Program-made: the position numbers and the translations under genes
The notes under the pieces: model-generated
The model's input: only the letters and a program-made list of their open reading frames with translations
What the model was told of the DNA's origin: nothing
Database searches by the model: none
From: Fimbriimonadaceae bacterium
GTDB taxonomy: Bacteria > Armatimonadota > Fimbriimonadia > Fimbriimonadales > Fimbriimonadaceae
Direction: 5' to 3'
NCBI GenBank assembly: GCA_026129685.1
Contig: JAHCHO010000001.1
Span: 372,001 to 436,000 of the forward strand
DNA: 64,000 bases
In this document: positions 17,591 to 26,706 of the stretch, in pieces
Layout: the number at the start of each line of letters is the position of its first letter
Position numbering within the stretch: position 1 is the stretch's first letter

Positions 17591-18258
17591 GGGCGGTTCC
17601 CCACCGCCCGCTCGGCCTCGTCCTCGAGCCGGTGCATTTCCCGCTCGAAGGCCAGTCGCACCGTTTCGACCTCCTCGGGGGACGCGTCGTGCTCCACGTA
17701 CATCGGCTCCCCGAAGACCATGATCGCCCGGCCAAAGGGAATCGGGACCAGATAACGGTCCCAGGTCGGGGCATGGTAGCAGGGGCGGGCGGCGACTCCC
17801 ACCGGGACCAAGGCTGCGCCCGACTTTTGCGCCATCACCATGATGCCGTCTTGCACCACTCCGGACGGGCCGCGCGGTCCGTCCGGAGTGAACGCCATCG
17901 TTCCACCCTTCCTGAGAATGCGAATAGACTCCACCGCCGCGCGGACGCCGCCCCTTCCGGTGCTGCCACGGATGATCTGGAAGCCGAATCGCTCGAAGAT
18001 GCGCGCCTGCATCTCGCCGTCGCGGGAATGCGAGATGATGGTCCAGACGCCCTTCCCCCGAAACAGGTGCGCCCCGAGGAGGGTACGACCGTGCCACCCT
18101 GCGAAGATCCGGCCCCCCTCCATCGCCTGAAAGCGATCGTAGCCGACCAATTTGAGTCGAACCGTCATCCCGATGAAGCGGGCGACCCCGTAGACCAAGT
18201 GGCTCAGCACATACGGCCGCGCCGCGCGCCATCTCTTCTTCAGTCGGTTCTTGCTCAC
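17587..18258 (-). CDS. DUF374 lysophospholipid acyltransferase-like protein
   Basis: 223 residues. The DUF374 signature TPDGPRGP is present, with an acyltransferase-like AGWHGRTLLG and SHSRDGEMQARIFERFG. Family members resemble lysophospholipid acyltransferases and act at the inner membrane, probably on lipid A-type or other lipids; the substrate here is unknown. I chose the GTG at 18258, which overlaps the rhomboid stop (GTGA) and gives a normal length. A longer frame upstream is Pro/Arg-rich shadow sequence inside the rhomboid gene. Confidence 0.85.
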   Translation of the reverse strand: MSKNRLKKRWRAARPYVLSHLVYGVARFIGMTVRLKLVGYDRFQAMEGGRIFAGWHGRTLLGAHLFRGKGVWTIISHSRDGEMQARIFERFGFQIIRGSTGRGGVRAAVESIRILRKGGTMAFTPDGPRGPSGVVQDGIMVMAQKSGAALVPVGVAARPCYHAPTWDRYLVPIPFGRAIMVFGEPMYVEHDASPEEVETVRLAFEREMHRLEDEAERAVGNRP

Positions 18259-19340
18259 TTCGCCCAGCCCCGGTTGCGCGCAAGGGTGGTGGCGGGATGG
18301 AGAGGGTACCGTTCGATCAGTTCGCGAAGGAGGGTCTGCGCTCGCTCGGGCGCACGGTCGCGTTCGAGGCCGGCGAGGGCGAGGAGGGCATCCGGACGCT
18401 GGCCGTCGTCCGCCCCGCCGTCGAGCACGCTCGCGAGAAGCGCCCTCGAAAGATCCGGACTGGATTCCTTGAATCGCTCCGCGTAGAGCGTGCGTTTGAG
18501 CGGCTCGACCCGGTCGAGAGCGCCCAAGTTCGCCAACCGGGCGAGGCATCGCTCGCACTCGCGGGGCTGTTTCCGGAGGACGGCCAGCACGGCCTCGACG
18601 AGGTCCTCCTTCTCTCCGAGGCTCTCCAGTGCCTCGATGCGTTGTCGGCCGGCTTCCGTGTGGTCCGGATCGTGACGGAGCACCACCTCGGCGGAGGCCA
18701 GGGCGGCGCCCGGACTGCGGTCGCGCATCGCGCGGACGACCTCTCGCCCCTCGTCCCGGGCGGAGAGTCGCGGCACCCGGTAGGCAAGGCTCAGGACCAG
18801 CCCGCCCGCCAGACCACCGAGGTGCGCCCAGAAGGCGGTTCCGCCCGACCCGTCACCCAACCGGACGACGGCGCCGAGGGCCTGGAGGGCGGCCCAACCG
18901 GCGACCACCCAGCCGATCGAAACGGTGATCCGGGGGGCGACGGGCACCTGGACGCGCGCGAACCGAACCGCATAGTAGCTCACGCATCCGGCGACGCATC
19001 CGCTCGCGCCAACCAGCGCCGCGGGCTCCACCGCCTGTCGGGCGAACAGCCAGTGGGTCGCCACCCCCAAGAGGCCGCTCGCCACGTACACCAAAAAGAA
19101 CCGACCCGATCCCGCCGTCCCCTCCACCGCGGGCCCGACCGCCGCCAAGAAAACCATGTTGCCGAGCAGGTGGATCGTATTCTGGTGCAGGAACAGGGAG
19201 GCGAACGCGGCCACGACGGTCGGTCGGCTCGCGTCGAATCCGAAGCGTTCGACGATCCCAGGGTCGTACAGCGTCAGGAACGCCGCGAACAGGTTCGCGG
19301 CGATCAGCAGAAGACAGACGACCGGCGGACGCTCCTTCAC
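18255..19340 (-). CDS. Rhomboid-family intramembrane serine protease
   Basis: 361 residues. The first ~195 are membrane-spanning, with the rhomboid layout: LHQNTIHLLGNMVFL in an early helix, nucleophile Ser113 in GASG, and catalytic His173 in WAHLGGLAGG. The remaining ~165 residues are soluble and helical (repeats such as ALASAEVVLRHDPDHTEAGR and AQTLLRELIERYPLHPATTL), resembling TPR units that may recruit substrates. It lies 2 nt downstream of yebC and overlaps DUF374. Confidence 0.88.
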   Translation of the reverse strand: MKERPPVVCLLLIAANLFAAFLTLYDPGIVERFGFDASRPTVVAAFASLFLHQNTIHLLGNMVFLAAVGPAVEGTAGSGRFFLVYVASGLLGVATHWLFARQAVEPAALVGASGCVAGCVSYYAVRFARVQVPVAPRITVSIGWVVAGWAALQALGAVVRLGDGSGGTAFWAHLGGLAGGLVLSLAYRVPRLSARDEGREVVRAMRDRSPGAALASAEVVLRHDPDHTEAGRQRIEALESLGEKEDLVEAVLAVLRKQPRECERCLARLANLGALDRVEPLKRTLYAERFKESSPDLSRALLASVLDGGADDGQRPDALLALAGLERDRAPERAQTLLRELIERYPLHPATTLARNRGWAK

Positions 19341-19342
19341 CC

Positions 19343-20083
19343 TTACTCTTCGAAGAACTCGTCCGGCACGTCCACGTTCATGTAGGTCTGTTGCACGTCG
19401 TCGAGGTCCTCGAGGGCGTCCAGCAGTTTGACGAGCTTGCGCATATCGTCGGGAGAAAGCTCGCTTTTGTTGGTCGCGAGGTACGTCAGACCCACGTCTT
19501 CCGCCTTCACACCCTGCTTGTCGAGCGCGTCGTTCGCGGCGTGCAGGTCCTCGCGGGCGGTGACGATGTAGAACGCGTCGTCGTCCGAGGTCACGTCCTC
19601 CGCGCCCGCTTCCAACGCCTGCATCGTGAGTTCGTCCTCGTCGCGGCCTTCGCGGGCGACGGTGATCTGGCCGACGTGTTTGAACTGCCAGGCGACGGAG
19701 CCGTTCTCGGCCAGGTTGCCCCCGTGCTTGCTGAACGCGTGCCGAACCTCGGCGACGGTGCGGTTCTTGTTCTCGGTGAGGACCTCCAGAATGATCGCGG
19801 CGCCGCCGGGACCGTACCCTTCATAGGTGAGCGACTCGTAGTTCTCGCCCTCGATCTCGCCCGTGCCGCGCTTGATGCTGCGCTCGATGTTGTCCTTGGG
19901 GACCGAGTTCTCCTTCGCCTTCTGGACGGCGATGCGGAGCCGCGGGTTCATGTCCGGGTCGCCGCCCCCCTCGCGCGCGGCGACGATGATCTCTCGGCTC
20001 AGCTTCGTGAACACCTTCCCGCGAATGGCGTCTTGCTTACCTTTCCGGATGCGGATGTTCTTCCATTTCGAGTGGCCTGCCAT
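19343..20083 (-). CDS. yebC: YebC/PmpR-family regulator or translation factor
   Basis: 246 residues. The N-terminus MAGHSKWKNIRIRKGKQDAI is the family hallmark and fixes the start at 20083 rather than the ATG 9 nt upstream. Also conserved are YEGYGPGGAAIILEVLTENK and NGSVAWQFKHVG. The family was long annotated as transcriptional regulators, and members have since been linked to relief of ribosome stalling. An acidic C-terminus (VPDEFFEE) is typical. A small palindrome TGCCA-AAA-TGGCA overlaps the upstream ATG. Confidence 0.95.
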   Translation of the reverse strand: MAGHSKWKNIRIRKGKQDAIRGKVFTKLSREIIVAAREGGGDPDMNPRLRIAVQKAKENSVPKDNIERSIKRGTGEIEGENYESLTYEGYGPGGAAIILEVLTENKNRTVAEVRHAFSKHGGNLAENGSVAWQFKHVGQITVAREGRDEDELTMQALEAGAEDVTSDDDAFYIVTAREDLHAANDALDKQGVKAEDVGLTYLATNKSELSPDDMRKLVKLLDALEDLDDVQQTYMNVDVPDEFFEE

Positions 20084-20296
20084 GGGTGCCATTTTGGCAG
20101 GTACCTCGAACTCCCGGCATTGCCCGCTTCACGGGACGGCTCTTTGGGCGAGACGCCAACCTGCGGTTTCAAGCGGTTGCCGTTCGCGGCCCTTTCTGTG
20201 TTCATCTTATTTTCATCTTGCCCTCCCCCCCGGCGACGGGTGAGGGGGTGTTATCCTGTCCTCAGCGGAGGAGATTCCGCCTTTGAGGAGCCACGT

Positions 20297-20704
20297 ATGA
20301 GGAAACATCGATTCGTTCTGACGGCCGTTTGCTGTCTTGGGGCCGCGCTGGGGAGCGCGCAACCCTACGACCAGCCCAAGTACCTCGCGATCGCCGACTG
20401 GTGTCAAGGTAGCGGATGCCCGCTCGATCCCAACTACTTCCCGACGGTGTCCGGCGGTGTGACGCTCACCGTGCAGGCCTCCTACGAGTACACCTCGTCG
20501 ACCGCGTGGGTCCACCATTCGGGGTCCTCGACGATCAACTACACGTATACCTTTGCGGCTCACGAGCGCGGGAAAGTGAGGTTCTACGCGAAGAACGCGA
20601 GCATCCCGCCCGGTTCGCCGATCCAGAACGTGATCTACCCCTATAACGACTACGTGCCAGAGGTTGTCATCGAGGTCACATGCCACGGTAGCGGCGATGA
20701 GTAG
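20297..20704 (+). CDS. Small secreted protein of unknown function
   Basis: 135 residues with a signal peptide (MRKHRFVLTAVCCLGAALGS-AQ). The mature part is beta-rich and aromatic, with four Cys (WCQGSGCP and a late VTCHGS), and resembles no family I know. GAGGAG lies 6 nt before the ATG. The following gene starts 8 nt before its stop, so the two are translationally coupled. Confidence 0.7.
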   Translation: MRKHRFVLTAVCCLGAALGSAQPYDQPKYLAIADWCQGSGCPLDPNYFPTVSGGVTLTVQASYEYTSSTAWVHHSGSSTINYTYTFAAHERGKVRFYAKNASIPPGSPIQNVIYPYNDYVPEVVIEVTCHGSGDE

Positions 20705-21866
20705 CGCGCTGCCCGCGTTCCTCGCTCTTGTCGCGTCATTGCCAGGTTCGCACCAGGCGACCCCTTCCTCGGGCCAAAGCGTGCCTGAACGAACGGCGCA
20801 GTTCCGGGCCGCCCTGGCGGAAGTGCCGATGCCGCTGCTGGTGGACTTGGCGGGCGTCGAGACCGTACCGGCCCACCTCGGGAAGACGGGCGCGACGATC
20901 GAGGCGGTGCGCGTTCTCGCGGCGAGCCTGCGTCGAGAACTCGTCGAAGTGGGCGATGCCCTTCTCTTCGCCCAGTCCCTGGCACCGGGCCTTGGGACGC
21001 GACGCCGGGAGCGCCTGATGATGGAGTGGCTCGCCGAAGAGAAGCCCGACCTCGTCAACCGGCTCAAAGACAGCCCCGTGGACTTGCGCGAGGCCAACCC
21101 GAAAGGTCGTCTCGCCCTCGCCGGCTTTCTCTCCGGCATGGAGGCGCTCGTCTACAAGCTGGCGGCCGGCGATCCCGTGCTGATGAAGCTCGCGCCTGCG
21201 ATGATGGCCTATGCATCCGACCCCGTCACGGGTCGCCGTCTGCCGGGTTCTGCTTCGCTGACCGTGGGAGCCACTTACGACACGCTGTTTCCGGACTACC
21301 ACGCCCCCGATGACCCGACCCCATTACCCAGCACACCGCTGGCCAAGGTGGACGACGGCGACCTCGACTTCGGCGAGGGCGAAGTCCTGCCCCTGCAGGA
21401 GGTCGTGGATCGGGCGTTCGCGCTCTGGAAGTGCCGCTACCGGGCCGACGCACGCTTCCTAACCCAGCCGGTCTTCGTCAAGGGGAAGTTCACGCGCAGC
21501 CGTTTAGACGAGACGCTCAAGCGACTGTGCGAACCGATTCGCTACCGGGAGATTCCGGAAGGCGAGGACCCGGTGGCGATCGCCGAGAAGCAGAAGGAGG
21601 CGCTCTACCGGGAGCTCGTGGACCGGGCCGCGCCGGCACTCAAAGACCTTTACGAGCGCGCGCGACAAGGCCCCTTCTCGATCACGGTGGACGAACTCAT
21701 CCGACGCAATCCCGGCTGGTCGGACGAACTGCTGAAGGGTCTGCGCGTTCCGCGCGACGCGACGATCCGGATTGAGCGGTTCTCGATTCGAGCGACCTTC
21801 GGCGGAGACCCGTACACCGTGCCGAAGGAGGTGAAGGGTCCGCTCAGCGCCGCGATTCACTTCTAG
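20697..21866 (+). CDS. Conserved-looking secreted protein, unknown function
   Basis: 389 residues from the ATG at 20697. The start MSSALPAFLALVASLPGSHQ is a probable signal sequence. Most of the protein is alpha-helical and charged, without recognisable motifs. One section (DEVLPLQEVVDRAFALWKC-like, about 225-245) precedes a basic region. It overlaps the small secreted gene upstream by 8 nt and is followed after 19 nt by the metallophosphoesterase gene. I cannot assign a function. Confidence 0.7.
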   Translation: MSSALPAFLALVASLPGSHQATPSSGQSVPERTAQFRAALAEVPMPLLVDLAGVETVPAHLGKTGATIEAVRVLAASLRRELVEVGDALLFAQSLAPGLGTRRRERLMMEWLAEEKPDLVNRLKDSPVDLREANPKGRLALAGFLSGMEALVYKLAAGDPVLMKLAPAMMAYASDPVTGRRLPGSASLTVGATYDTLFPDYHAPDDPTPLPSTPLAKVDDGDLDFGEGEVLPLQEVVDRAFALWKCRYRADARFLTQPVFVKGKFTRSRLDETLKRLCEPIRYREIPEGEDPVAIAEKQKEALYRELVDRAAPALKDLYERARQGPFSITVDELIRRNPGWSDELLKGLRVPRDATIRIERFSIRATFGGDPYTVPKEVKGPLSAAIHF

Positions 21867-21874
21867 CCAGGGTG

Positions 21875-21880
21875 TATCCT
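21875..21880 (+). promoter_or_regulatory. -10 box directly before the phosphoesterase gene
   Basis: TATCCT ends 5 nt before the ATG at 21886, compatible with a leaderless transcript. Confidence 0.45.
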
Positions 21881-21885
21881 GGGCC

Positions 21886-23943
21886 ATGAGTCGTCTCACG
21901 CGTCGCGACGTCTTGCGCGCCGGAGCGGGGCTTGCCCTGGCCCCCGCCCTTGGTCGCCTCGCCCGATCCTCGTCGGGCGCCGAGTCCTTCGACTTCGCCT
22001 ACTTCAGCGATACCCACGTCTCGCTCCAACGGAACGCCGCCGAGTGCGCGAAGATGATGGCCGAGATGCTAGGGTTCTTCCGCCCCGCCTTCGCCATCAA
22101 CGGCGGCGACGTGACCGACTACGGCTGGGCGGGCGAGTACGACACCTACGACAAGGTGCTCGGGGGGTTCGGCGTCAAAACCCACCACGTCCCCGGCAAC
22201 CACGACGTTCGGTGGTCGCCGCTCGGACTCAAGATCTTCCAGGATCGGGTCGGCGTCCCGTTCAAGTCCTTCGATCATCAGGGCGTCCACTTCGTCTTGC
22301 TCGACAGCACGGTGCCGCTCTCGCACTGGGGGCACTACGAAAGCGCTCAGTTGCGATGGCTTGAGGAAGACCTCAAGAAGGTCGGACGCGCCACCCCCGT
22401 CATCGTGACGACCCACCACTGGGTTGGGCGCGAGGCCGAGATGATCGACAACGAGCGGGCGCTCCTCGCGGTTATCGAACCCTACAACGTGCCTATGATC
22501 CTGACCGGCCACGGGCACGGCGACCTCCTCTGGGACTGGGAAGGCCACCTCTGCACGATGAACAAGGGCCTCTACCAGGGCTCTTACCAGCGGGTAGAGG
22601 TGGACTTCGCGAAAAGCGAGGTCCGGCTGAGCCGTCGCACCACCGATAGGCCGGAGCCGACGCTACTTGCTTCCGCCTCGCTCAAGCCCGCCGTCGAGAA
22701 GCGGCCCGTCTGGGCGCTCGGGGTGGCGGCCATCGCCAAGGGACGGCCCCTTCGCGTGACGATCCCCGAAGCCAAGGAAGCCCGCTGGAACGGCGAGCCC
22801 TACGCGCCGATCGTCAACGGCCAGGTCGCGACGGTCGCGCTGTTGCCCGGCGACAACCGCCTGAGCCTTCGGGACCCGGCGTCCAAGCAGGAGCGGACGT
22901 TCATCGTCTCGGTCGTCGAACCGGAGGGAAGGCTGATCCCCAAGTGGAACCGCAAGTTGCCCGGCGGGGTGATGAGCCACCTTTGCCTGGCCGGCGGAAC
23001 GCTCTACGCGAGCGCGATGGACGGTTCGGTCCTGGCGCTCGAACCCAAGACGGGACGGGTTCTTTGGACGGCCAAGACCGGCGGGTACTGCCATTCGTCG
23101 CCCGCCGTCCACGAGGGCCTGCTCGTGGTCGGCAGCGCGGACGGCAACGCCTACGGGTTCGACGCCAAAACCGGCAAGGAGCGGTGGCGCTTCGCCACCC
23201 AGGGTCCGGTCTATGCCAGCGCGGCGTTCGCCAAAGGCGTCGTCGCGATCGCCTCCGGCGACGGTCAGGTGTACGGGATCAACCCGACGACCGGAAAGCC
23301 CGTATGGACCTACGCCCTGCCGAAGTCGAACACCGCCTTCGTGCAAAGTCCCGCCGCGACGGACGGCGAGCGCTTCTATCTGGGCGCATGGGACAACTAC
23401 CTGTACGCCCTCGACGCGAAGACGGGCGGGCTGGCGTGGCGCTCGATCTGTTGCGAGCGGACGTTCGCCTTCTCGCCCGCGATCGGCGGGCCGGCGGTGG
23501 CGGACGGTCGGGTCGTGGTCCCGGCGAACGGCAACGTCCTGTACTGCTTCGACGCCAAGACGGGCAAATCGATCTGGGAGTACGCCTCTCCCGGCGACAA
23601 GGTGGGCTATTCCGGTCCGACTATCGCGGACGGGCGCATCTACATCGGATGCCTCGGCGACATCGGCCAAGCCCGCTGCATCGGCCTCGACGATGGCAAG
23701 GAGGTTTGGTGCGCGACGCCCGGCAAGGTGATCTACGACTCGACCCCCTCGGTGGCGGACGGCTTGGTCGCGGTTGGCTCGGTGGCGGCGCTCCTGAGCG
23801 TGTTCGACCAGAAGGACGGCTCGATCTTCGCGCAGTACCGGATGCCCGCCGGGCACTTCCTCTCCTCGCCGGTCGCAAGGGACGGGTGGATCTGGGCGGC
23901 GACCTACTCGGACTATGTCTACGGGTTCGAAGTCCGGCGTTAG
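21886..23943 (+). CDS. Tat-exported metallophosphoesterase fused to a PQQ-type propeller
   Basis: 685 residues. A Tat-type signal (SRLTRRDVLRAGAGLALAPA) implies export folded with metals. A calcineurin-like phosphoesterase follows with the full dimetal set: FSDTHVS, NGGDVTDYG, VPGNHDV, TTHHW and LTGHGHGD (about 35-210). After a beta linker, residues about 350-685 form a beta-propeller with seven or so repeats ending in D-x-K-T-G-x-x-x-W (LEPKTGRVLW, FDAKTGKERW, INPTTGKPVW, LDAKTGGLAW, FDAKTGKSIW, LDDGKEVW). The propeller resembles PQQ-dehydrogenase or BamB repeats, without evidence for bound PQQ. Substrate unknown; a phosphodiester or phosphomonoester in the periplasm is likely. Confidence 0.9.
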   Translation: MSRLTRRDVLRAGAGLALAPALGRLARSSSGAESFDFAYFSDTHVSLQRNAAECAKMMAEMLGFFRPAFAINGGDVTDYGWAGEYDTYDKVLGGFGVKTHHVPGNHDVRWSPLGLKIFQDRVGVPFKSFDHQGVHFVLLDSTVPLSHWGHYESAQLRWLEEDLKKVGRATPVIVTTHHWVGREAEMIDNERALLAVIEPYNVPMILTGHGHGDLLWDWEGHLCTMNKGLYQGSYQRVEVDFAKSEVRLSRRTTDRPEPTLLASASLKPAVEKRPVWALGVAAIAKGRPLRVTIPEAKEARWNGEPYAPIVNGQVATVALLPGDNRLSLRDPASKQERTFIVSVVEPEGRLIPKWNRKLPGGVMSHLCLAGGTLYASAMDGSVLALEPKTGRVLWTAKTGGYCHSSPAVHEGLLVVGSADGNAYGFDAKTGKERWRFATQGPVYASAAFAKGVVAIASGDGQVYGINPTTGKPVWTYALPKSNTAFVQSPAATDGERFYLGAWDNYLYALDAKTGGLAWRSICCERTFAFSPAIGGPAVADGRVVVPANGNVLYCFDAKTGKSIWEYASPGDKVGYSGPTIADGRIYIGCLGDIGQARCIGLDDGKEVWCATPGKVIYDSTPSVADGLVAVGSVAALLSVFDQKDGSIFAQYRMPAGHFLSSPVARDGWIWAATYSDYVYGFEVRR

Positions 23944-23984
23944 GGCGAACGGGTAGAGTCGGGCCAGGTTACGAGGTCACCAGG

Positions 23985-25406
23985 ATGGGTTGGCGAATCG
24001 CGCTTTGGGTCATGGTCGTCGGGATCGCGGTCTGGTTCCTCTACCTGGTCCGCGCGATCCTGCCCCCCTTTGTGCTGTCGGTGATCCTGAGCGTGCTGCT
24101 CGACCCGACGATCCGTCGACTCCGGCTCCGGGGGTGGCCGCGTTGGGCGGCGGTCAGCTCGGTCTTTCTTGCGTTCTTCGCGATCGTCAGCATCGTGATC
24201 GTCCTCCTGGCCCCCGTCGTTTCGGGTCAGGTTTCGCTCATGCGCGGACGTCTCGACACGATCAGCGCTCAGCTTTCCGGGGCGAGCGAATTCGAAACCC
24301 TCATTGCGGGCCGCCAGGCCGCCCTCAAGGAAGCCGGCCTTCCGACCACCGCCAAGGAATGGCGCCTCCTCCTCAAGGAGATCGCCGACAACGAAAACAA
24401 GCGGCTGGAGGGCTCCGAGCCAAGCGGCATGAGCCGCGCGGAGTTCGACGACAAACTCGCCAACTGGTCCACCACCCTCAACGACGCCGGACTCCCCTAC
24501 ACCTACGCCGAGTGGCAACGGGTCTTCACCGAAAAGTCACGATCGGGCATGGACCGCACCCGCGACGACGCCTACGTTCGGGTGGACGCTTTCCTTGCTT
24601 CGAACAAAGGAATGCTCGAGCGGCTGAACCTCCCGCTGACCCGAGAGGCCTGGGTGCGCCAGTACTTCGACCCCTATAAAGAGCAGTTCGCGAACGGTCT
24701 GCAGAGCTTCCTCGGAGGCTTCCTGGGCATCGTCTCGACGGTGGCGTCCGGCTTGTTCCTGCTCGCCTTTACCCCCCTCATCACCTTTATGATGCTCTGG
24801 GACATGGAGGACTTTAAGCGCCGAAGCGCCTCCTGGATTCCGCCGTCGATCCGGGCCAGTACGATGGACCTTCTGCGCGATATCAGCGAGGTCTTCGTGA
24901 AATACCTGCGCGGGATGACGATGATCGTTCTCGTCTACAGCTCGGTCACCTCGATCGTGCTGTCGATCATGGGGGCGCCCTACGCGATCATCATGGGACT
25001 GTTGATCGCGCTGCTCGGCCTCATCCCGACCATCGGCGCCTTCATCAGCTACTTCGTCACGCTCATGGTCGTTGGGGTAAGCGGCAAGACGGGCAACTTT
25101 ATGTTCGATCTCGGTTCGCCTTGGGCCTTCGGATTGGTCGTCGTCTTCGTCCTCTTCCTCGTGTTGACCACCATGGATCAGATTCTCTATCCGAAACTGG
25201 TCGGGACGGCGGTCGGTCTGACGCCCGCCGTCAGCATGTTCGTGCTGTTCAGCGCGGGCGCGTTGTTCGGCCTGGTCGGGACCATGATCGCGTTCCCGCT
25301 TGCGGGGGCGGCGAAGGTCGTCTTGGACCGAATGCTCCGCGTCGCGACGGGGGGCGAGGCGGCGCTCGCCCTGCCCCGGGTCCCTCTTCGTCACCGAGAG
25401 ACATGA
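23985..25406 (+). CDS. AI-2E family transporter with a repeat insert
   Basis: 473 residues, longer than the usual ~350 of this PerM/YdiK family of membrane exporters or antiporters. The N-terminal helices (about 5-80) and C-terminal helices (about 240-450; IIMGLLIALLGLIPTIGAFI, ILYPKLVGTAVGLTPAVSMF) are typical. Between them, residues about 95-225 form a soluble insert with three related motifs: EAGLPTTAKEWRLLL, DAGLPYTYAEWQRVF and RLNLPLTREAWVRQYF. GAGGT lies 7 nt before the ATG. Its stop overlaps the next gene (ATGA). The transported substrate is unknown; family naming after AI-2 is historical. Confidence 0.87.
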   Translation: MGWRIALWVMVVGIAVWFLYLVRAILPPFVLSVILSVLLDPTIRRLRLRGWPRWAAVSSVFLAFFAIVSIVIVLLAPVVSGQVSLMRGRLDTISAQLSGASEFETLIAGRQAALKEAGLPTTAKEWRLLLKEIADNENKRLEGSEPSGMSRAEFDDKLANWSTTLNDAGLPYTYAEWQRVFTEKSRSGMDRTRDDAYVRVDAFLASNKGMLERLNLPLTREAWVRQYFDPYKEQFANGLQSFLGGFLGIVSTVASGLFLLAFTPLITFMMLWDMEDFKRRSASWIPPSIRASTMDLLRDISEVFVKYLRGMTMIVLVYSSVTSIVLSIMGAPYAIIMGLLIALLGLIPTIGAFISYFVTLMVVGVSGKTGNFMFDLGSPWAFGLVVVFVLFLVLTTMDQILYPKLVGTAVGLTPAVSMFVLFSAGALFGLVGTMIAFPLAGAAKVVLDRMLRVATGGEAALALPRVPLRHRET

Positions 25407-25918
25407 TCGAGTTCTCGGACGACGTGCTCCTTGCCATGACGCCGTGGGTCCGACGGACCCGCTTCGTCGCTTTCGACTTCGACGGCGTGTTCACCGACAA
25501 CGCCGTGTACGTGGATCAGGACGGGCGCGAAACGGTGCGCTGTTCCCGCTGGGAGGGATTTGGGCTCCAAGCCCTGCGCGATCGGGGCGTTCTGCTGGCC
25601 GTGATCAGCACCGAGGCGAACCCCGTCGTGGGCGCCCGCTGCGCCAAACTCAGACTCGATTGCCACCAAGGCGTCGAGGACAAACCCACGGTCCTCCGCG
25701 CCCGGTGCGCCGAGGCGGGGATCGCCCTCGCCGAAACCGCGTTCGTGGGCAACGACGCCAACGATCGGGGTTGCCTCGAGATCGTCGGCTTTCCCATCGT
25801 CGTCGCGGACGCCCACCCGAGCGTCGCCTCGCTCGGTCGGTATCGGACGAAGACCCCCGGCGGCCACGGCGCGGTGCGCGAAATCTGCGACCTTTTCGTG
25901 GCAGTATGGAACCGGTGA
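25403..25918 (+). CDS. KdsC-like HAD phosphatase
   Basis: 171 residues, the size of KdsC (KDO-8-phosphate phosphatase) and related nonulosonate phosphatases. HAD motifs: FDFDGVFTDN (nucleophile Asp and acid/base Asp), VISTE, the Lys in EDKPTV, and VGNDANDRG. It lacks a cap domain, as KdsC does. It starts at the AI-2E transporter stop and overlaps the SDR gene by 13 nt. No kdsA, kdsD or neuB-type gene is in the window, so the exact sugar phosphate (KDO, sialic- or legionaminic-type) is open. Confidence 0.82.
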   Translation: MIEFSDDVLLAMTPWVRRTRFVAFDFDGVFTDNAVYVDQDGRETVRCSRWEGFGLQALRDRGVLLAVISTEANPVVGARCAKLRLDCHQGVEDKPTVLRARCAEAGIALAETAFVGNDANDRGCLEIVGFPIVVADAHPSVASLGRYRTKTPGGHGAVREICDLFVAVWNR

Positions 25919-26706
25919 CCCCGGACCCCCTCTTCGACCTTACCGACCGCGTCGTCGTCGTGACGGGCGGGCTCGGCCAACTTGGCCGAAGCTACGCCAA
26001 GGCCCTCAGGGAACGGGGGGCACGGGTGGCGATCCTCGACCTCCGAGCCGAACCCGCCGAAGCCGAGCGAGTCCTGACGATCCCGGCCGACGTGGCCGAT
26101 CGGTCTAGCCTGGAGCGCGCGCTGGCCACGATCGAGGCGGCATGGGGGACCCCTTACGGTCTGGTGAACAACGCGGCCCTCGATTCGCCACCGAACGCGC
26201 CCGCCGGCGAGAACGGCCCGTTTGAGGAGTACCCCGAGTCGTCTTGGGACCGCGTCATCGAAGTGAACGTCAAGGGAGTGTTCCTTTGTTGCCAGGTGTT
26301 CGGTGGGGCGATGGCTCGCGTCGGCGAAGGCTCGATCGTCAACATCGGCTCGATCTACGGCCTGGTATCGCCCGTGCAGGACATCTACGAGTACCGTCGG
26401 GAACGCGGCGAGACCTTCTTCAAACCGGCCGCCTACGCCACCTCGAAGTCCGCCCTGCTCAATCTGACTCGCTACCTTGCGACCTACTGGGCGAGGAAGG
26501 GCGTGCGGGTCAACAACCTGACCTTGGCCGGCGTGTTCAACGATCAGGAGGAGGCCTTTCTCGAAGCCTACCAAGAGCGGATGCCGATCGGCCGGATGGC
26601 GCGGGAGGACGAGTACGACGGGGCGGTGCTCTTCCTCCTGTCCCGGGCGTCCTCTTACATGACGGGCGCCAACCTCGTCGTGGACGGCGGCTGGACGGCC
26701 TGGTGA
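25906..26706 (+). CDS. SDR-family oxidoreductase
   Basis: 266 residues, a classical short-chain dehydrogenase. The cofactor motif is TGGLGQLG near residue 18, with LVNNAAL and the active-site YATSK (Tyr-x3-Lys) preceded by SIVNIGSIYG. The Asp in AILDLRAE suggests NAD(H). It resembles SDRs of surface-polysaccharide or flagellin-glycan loci. It overlaps the KdsC-like gene by 13 nt and the next gene by 1 nt (TGATG), so the three are one transcript. Confidence 0.88.
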   Translation: MEPVTPDPLFDLTDRVVVVTGGLGQLGRSYAKALRERGARVAILDLRAEPAEAERVLTIPADVADRSSLERALATIEAAWGTPYGLVNNAALDSPPNAPAGENGPFEEYPESSWDRVIEVNVKGVFLCCQVFGGAMARVGEGSIVNIGSIYGLVSPVQDIYEYRRERGETFFKPAAYATSKSALLNLTRYLATYWARKGVRVNNLTLAGVFNDQEEAFLEAYQERMPIGRMAREDEYDGAVLFLLSRASSYMTGANLVVDGGWTAW

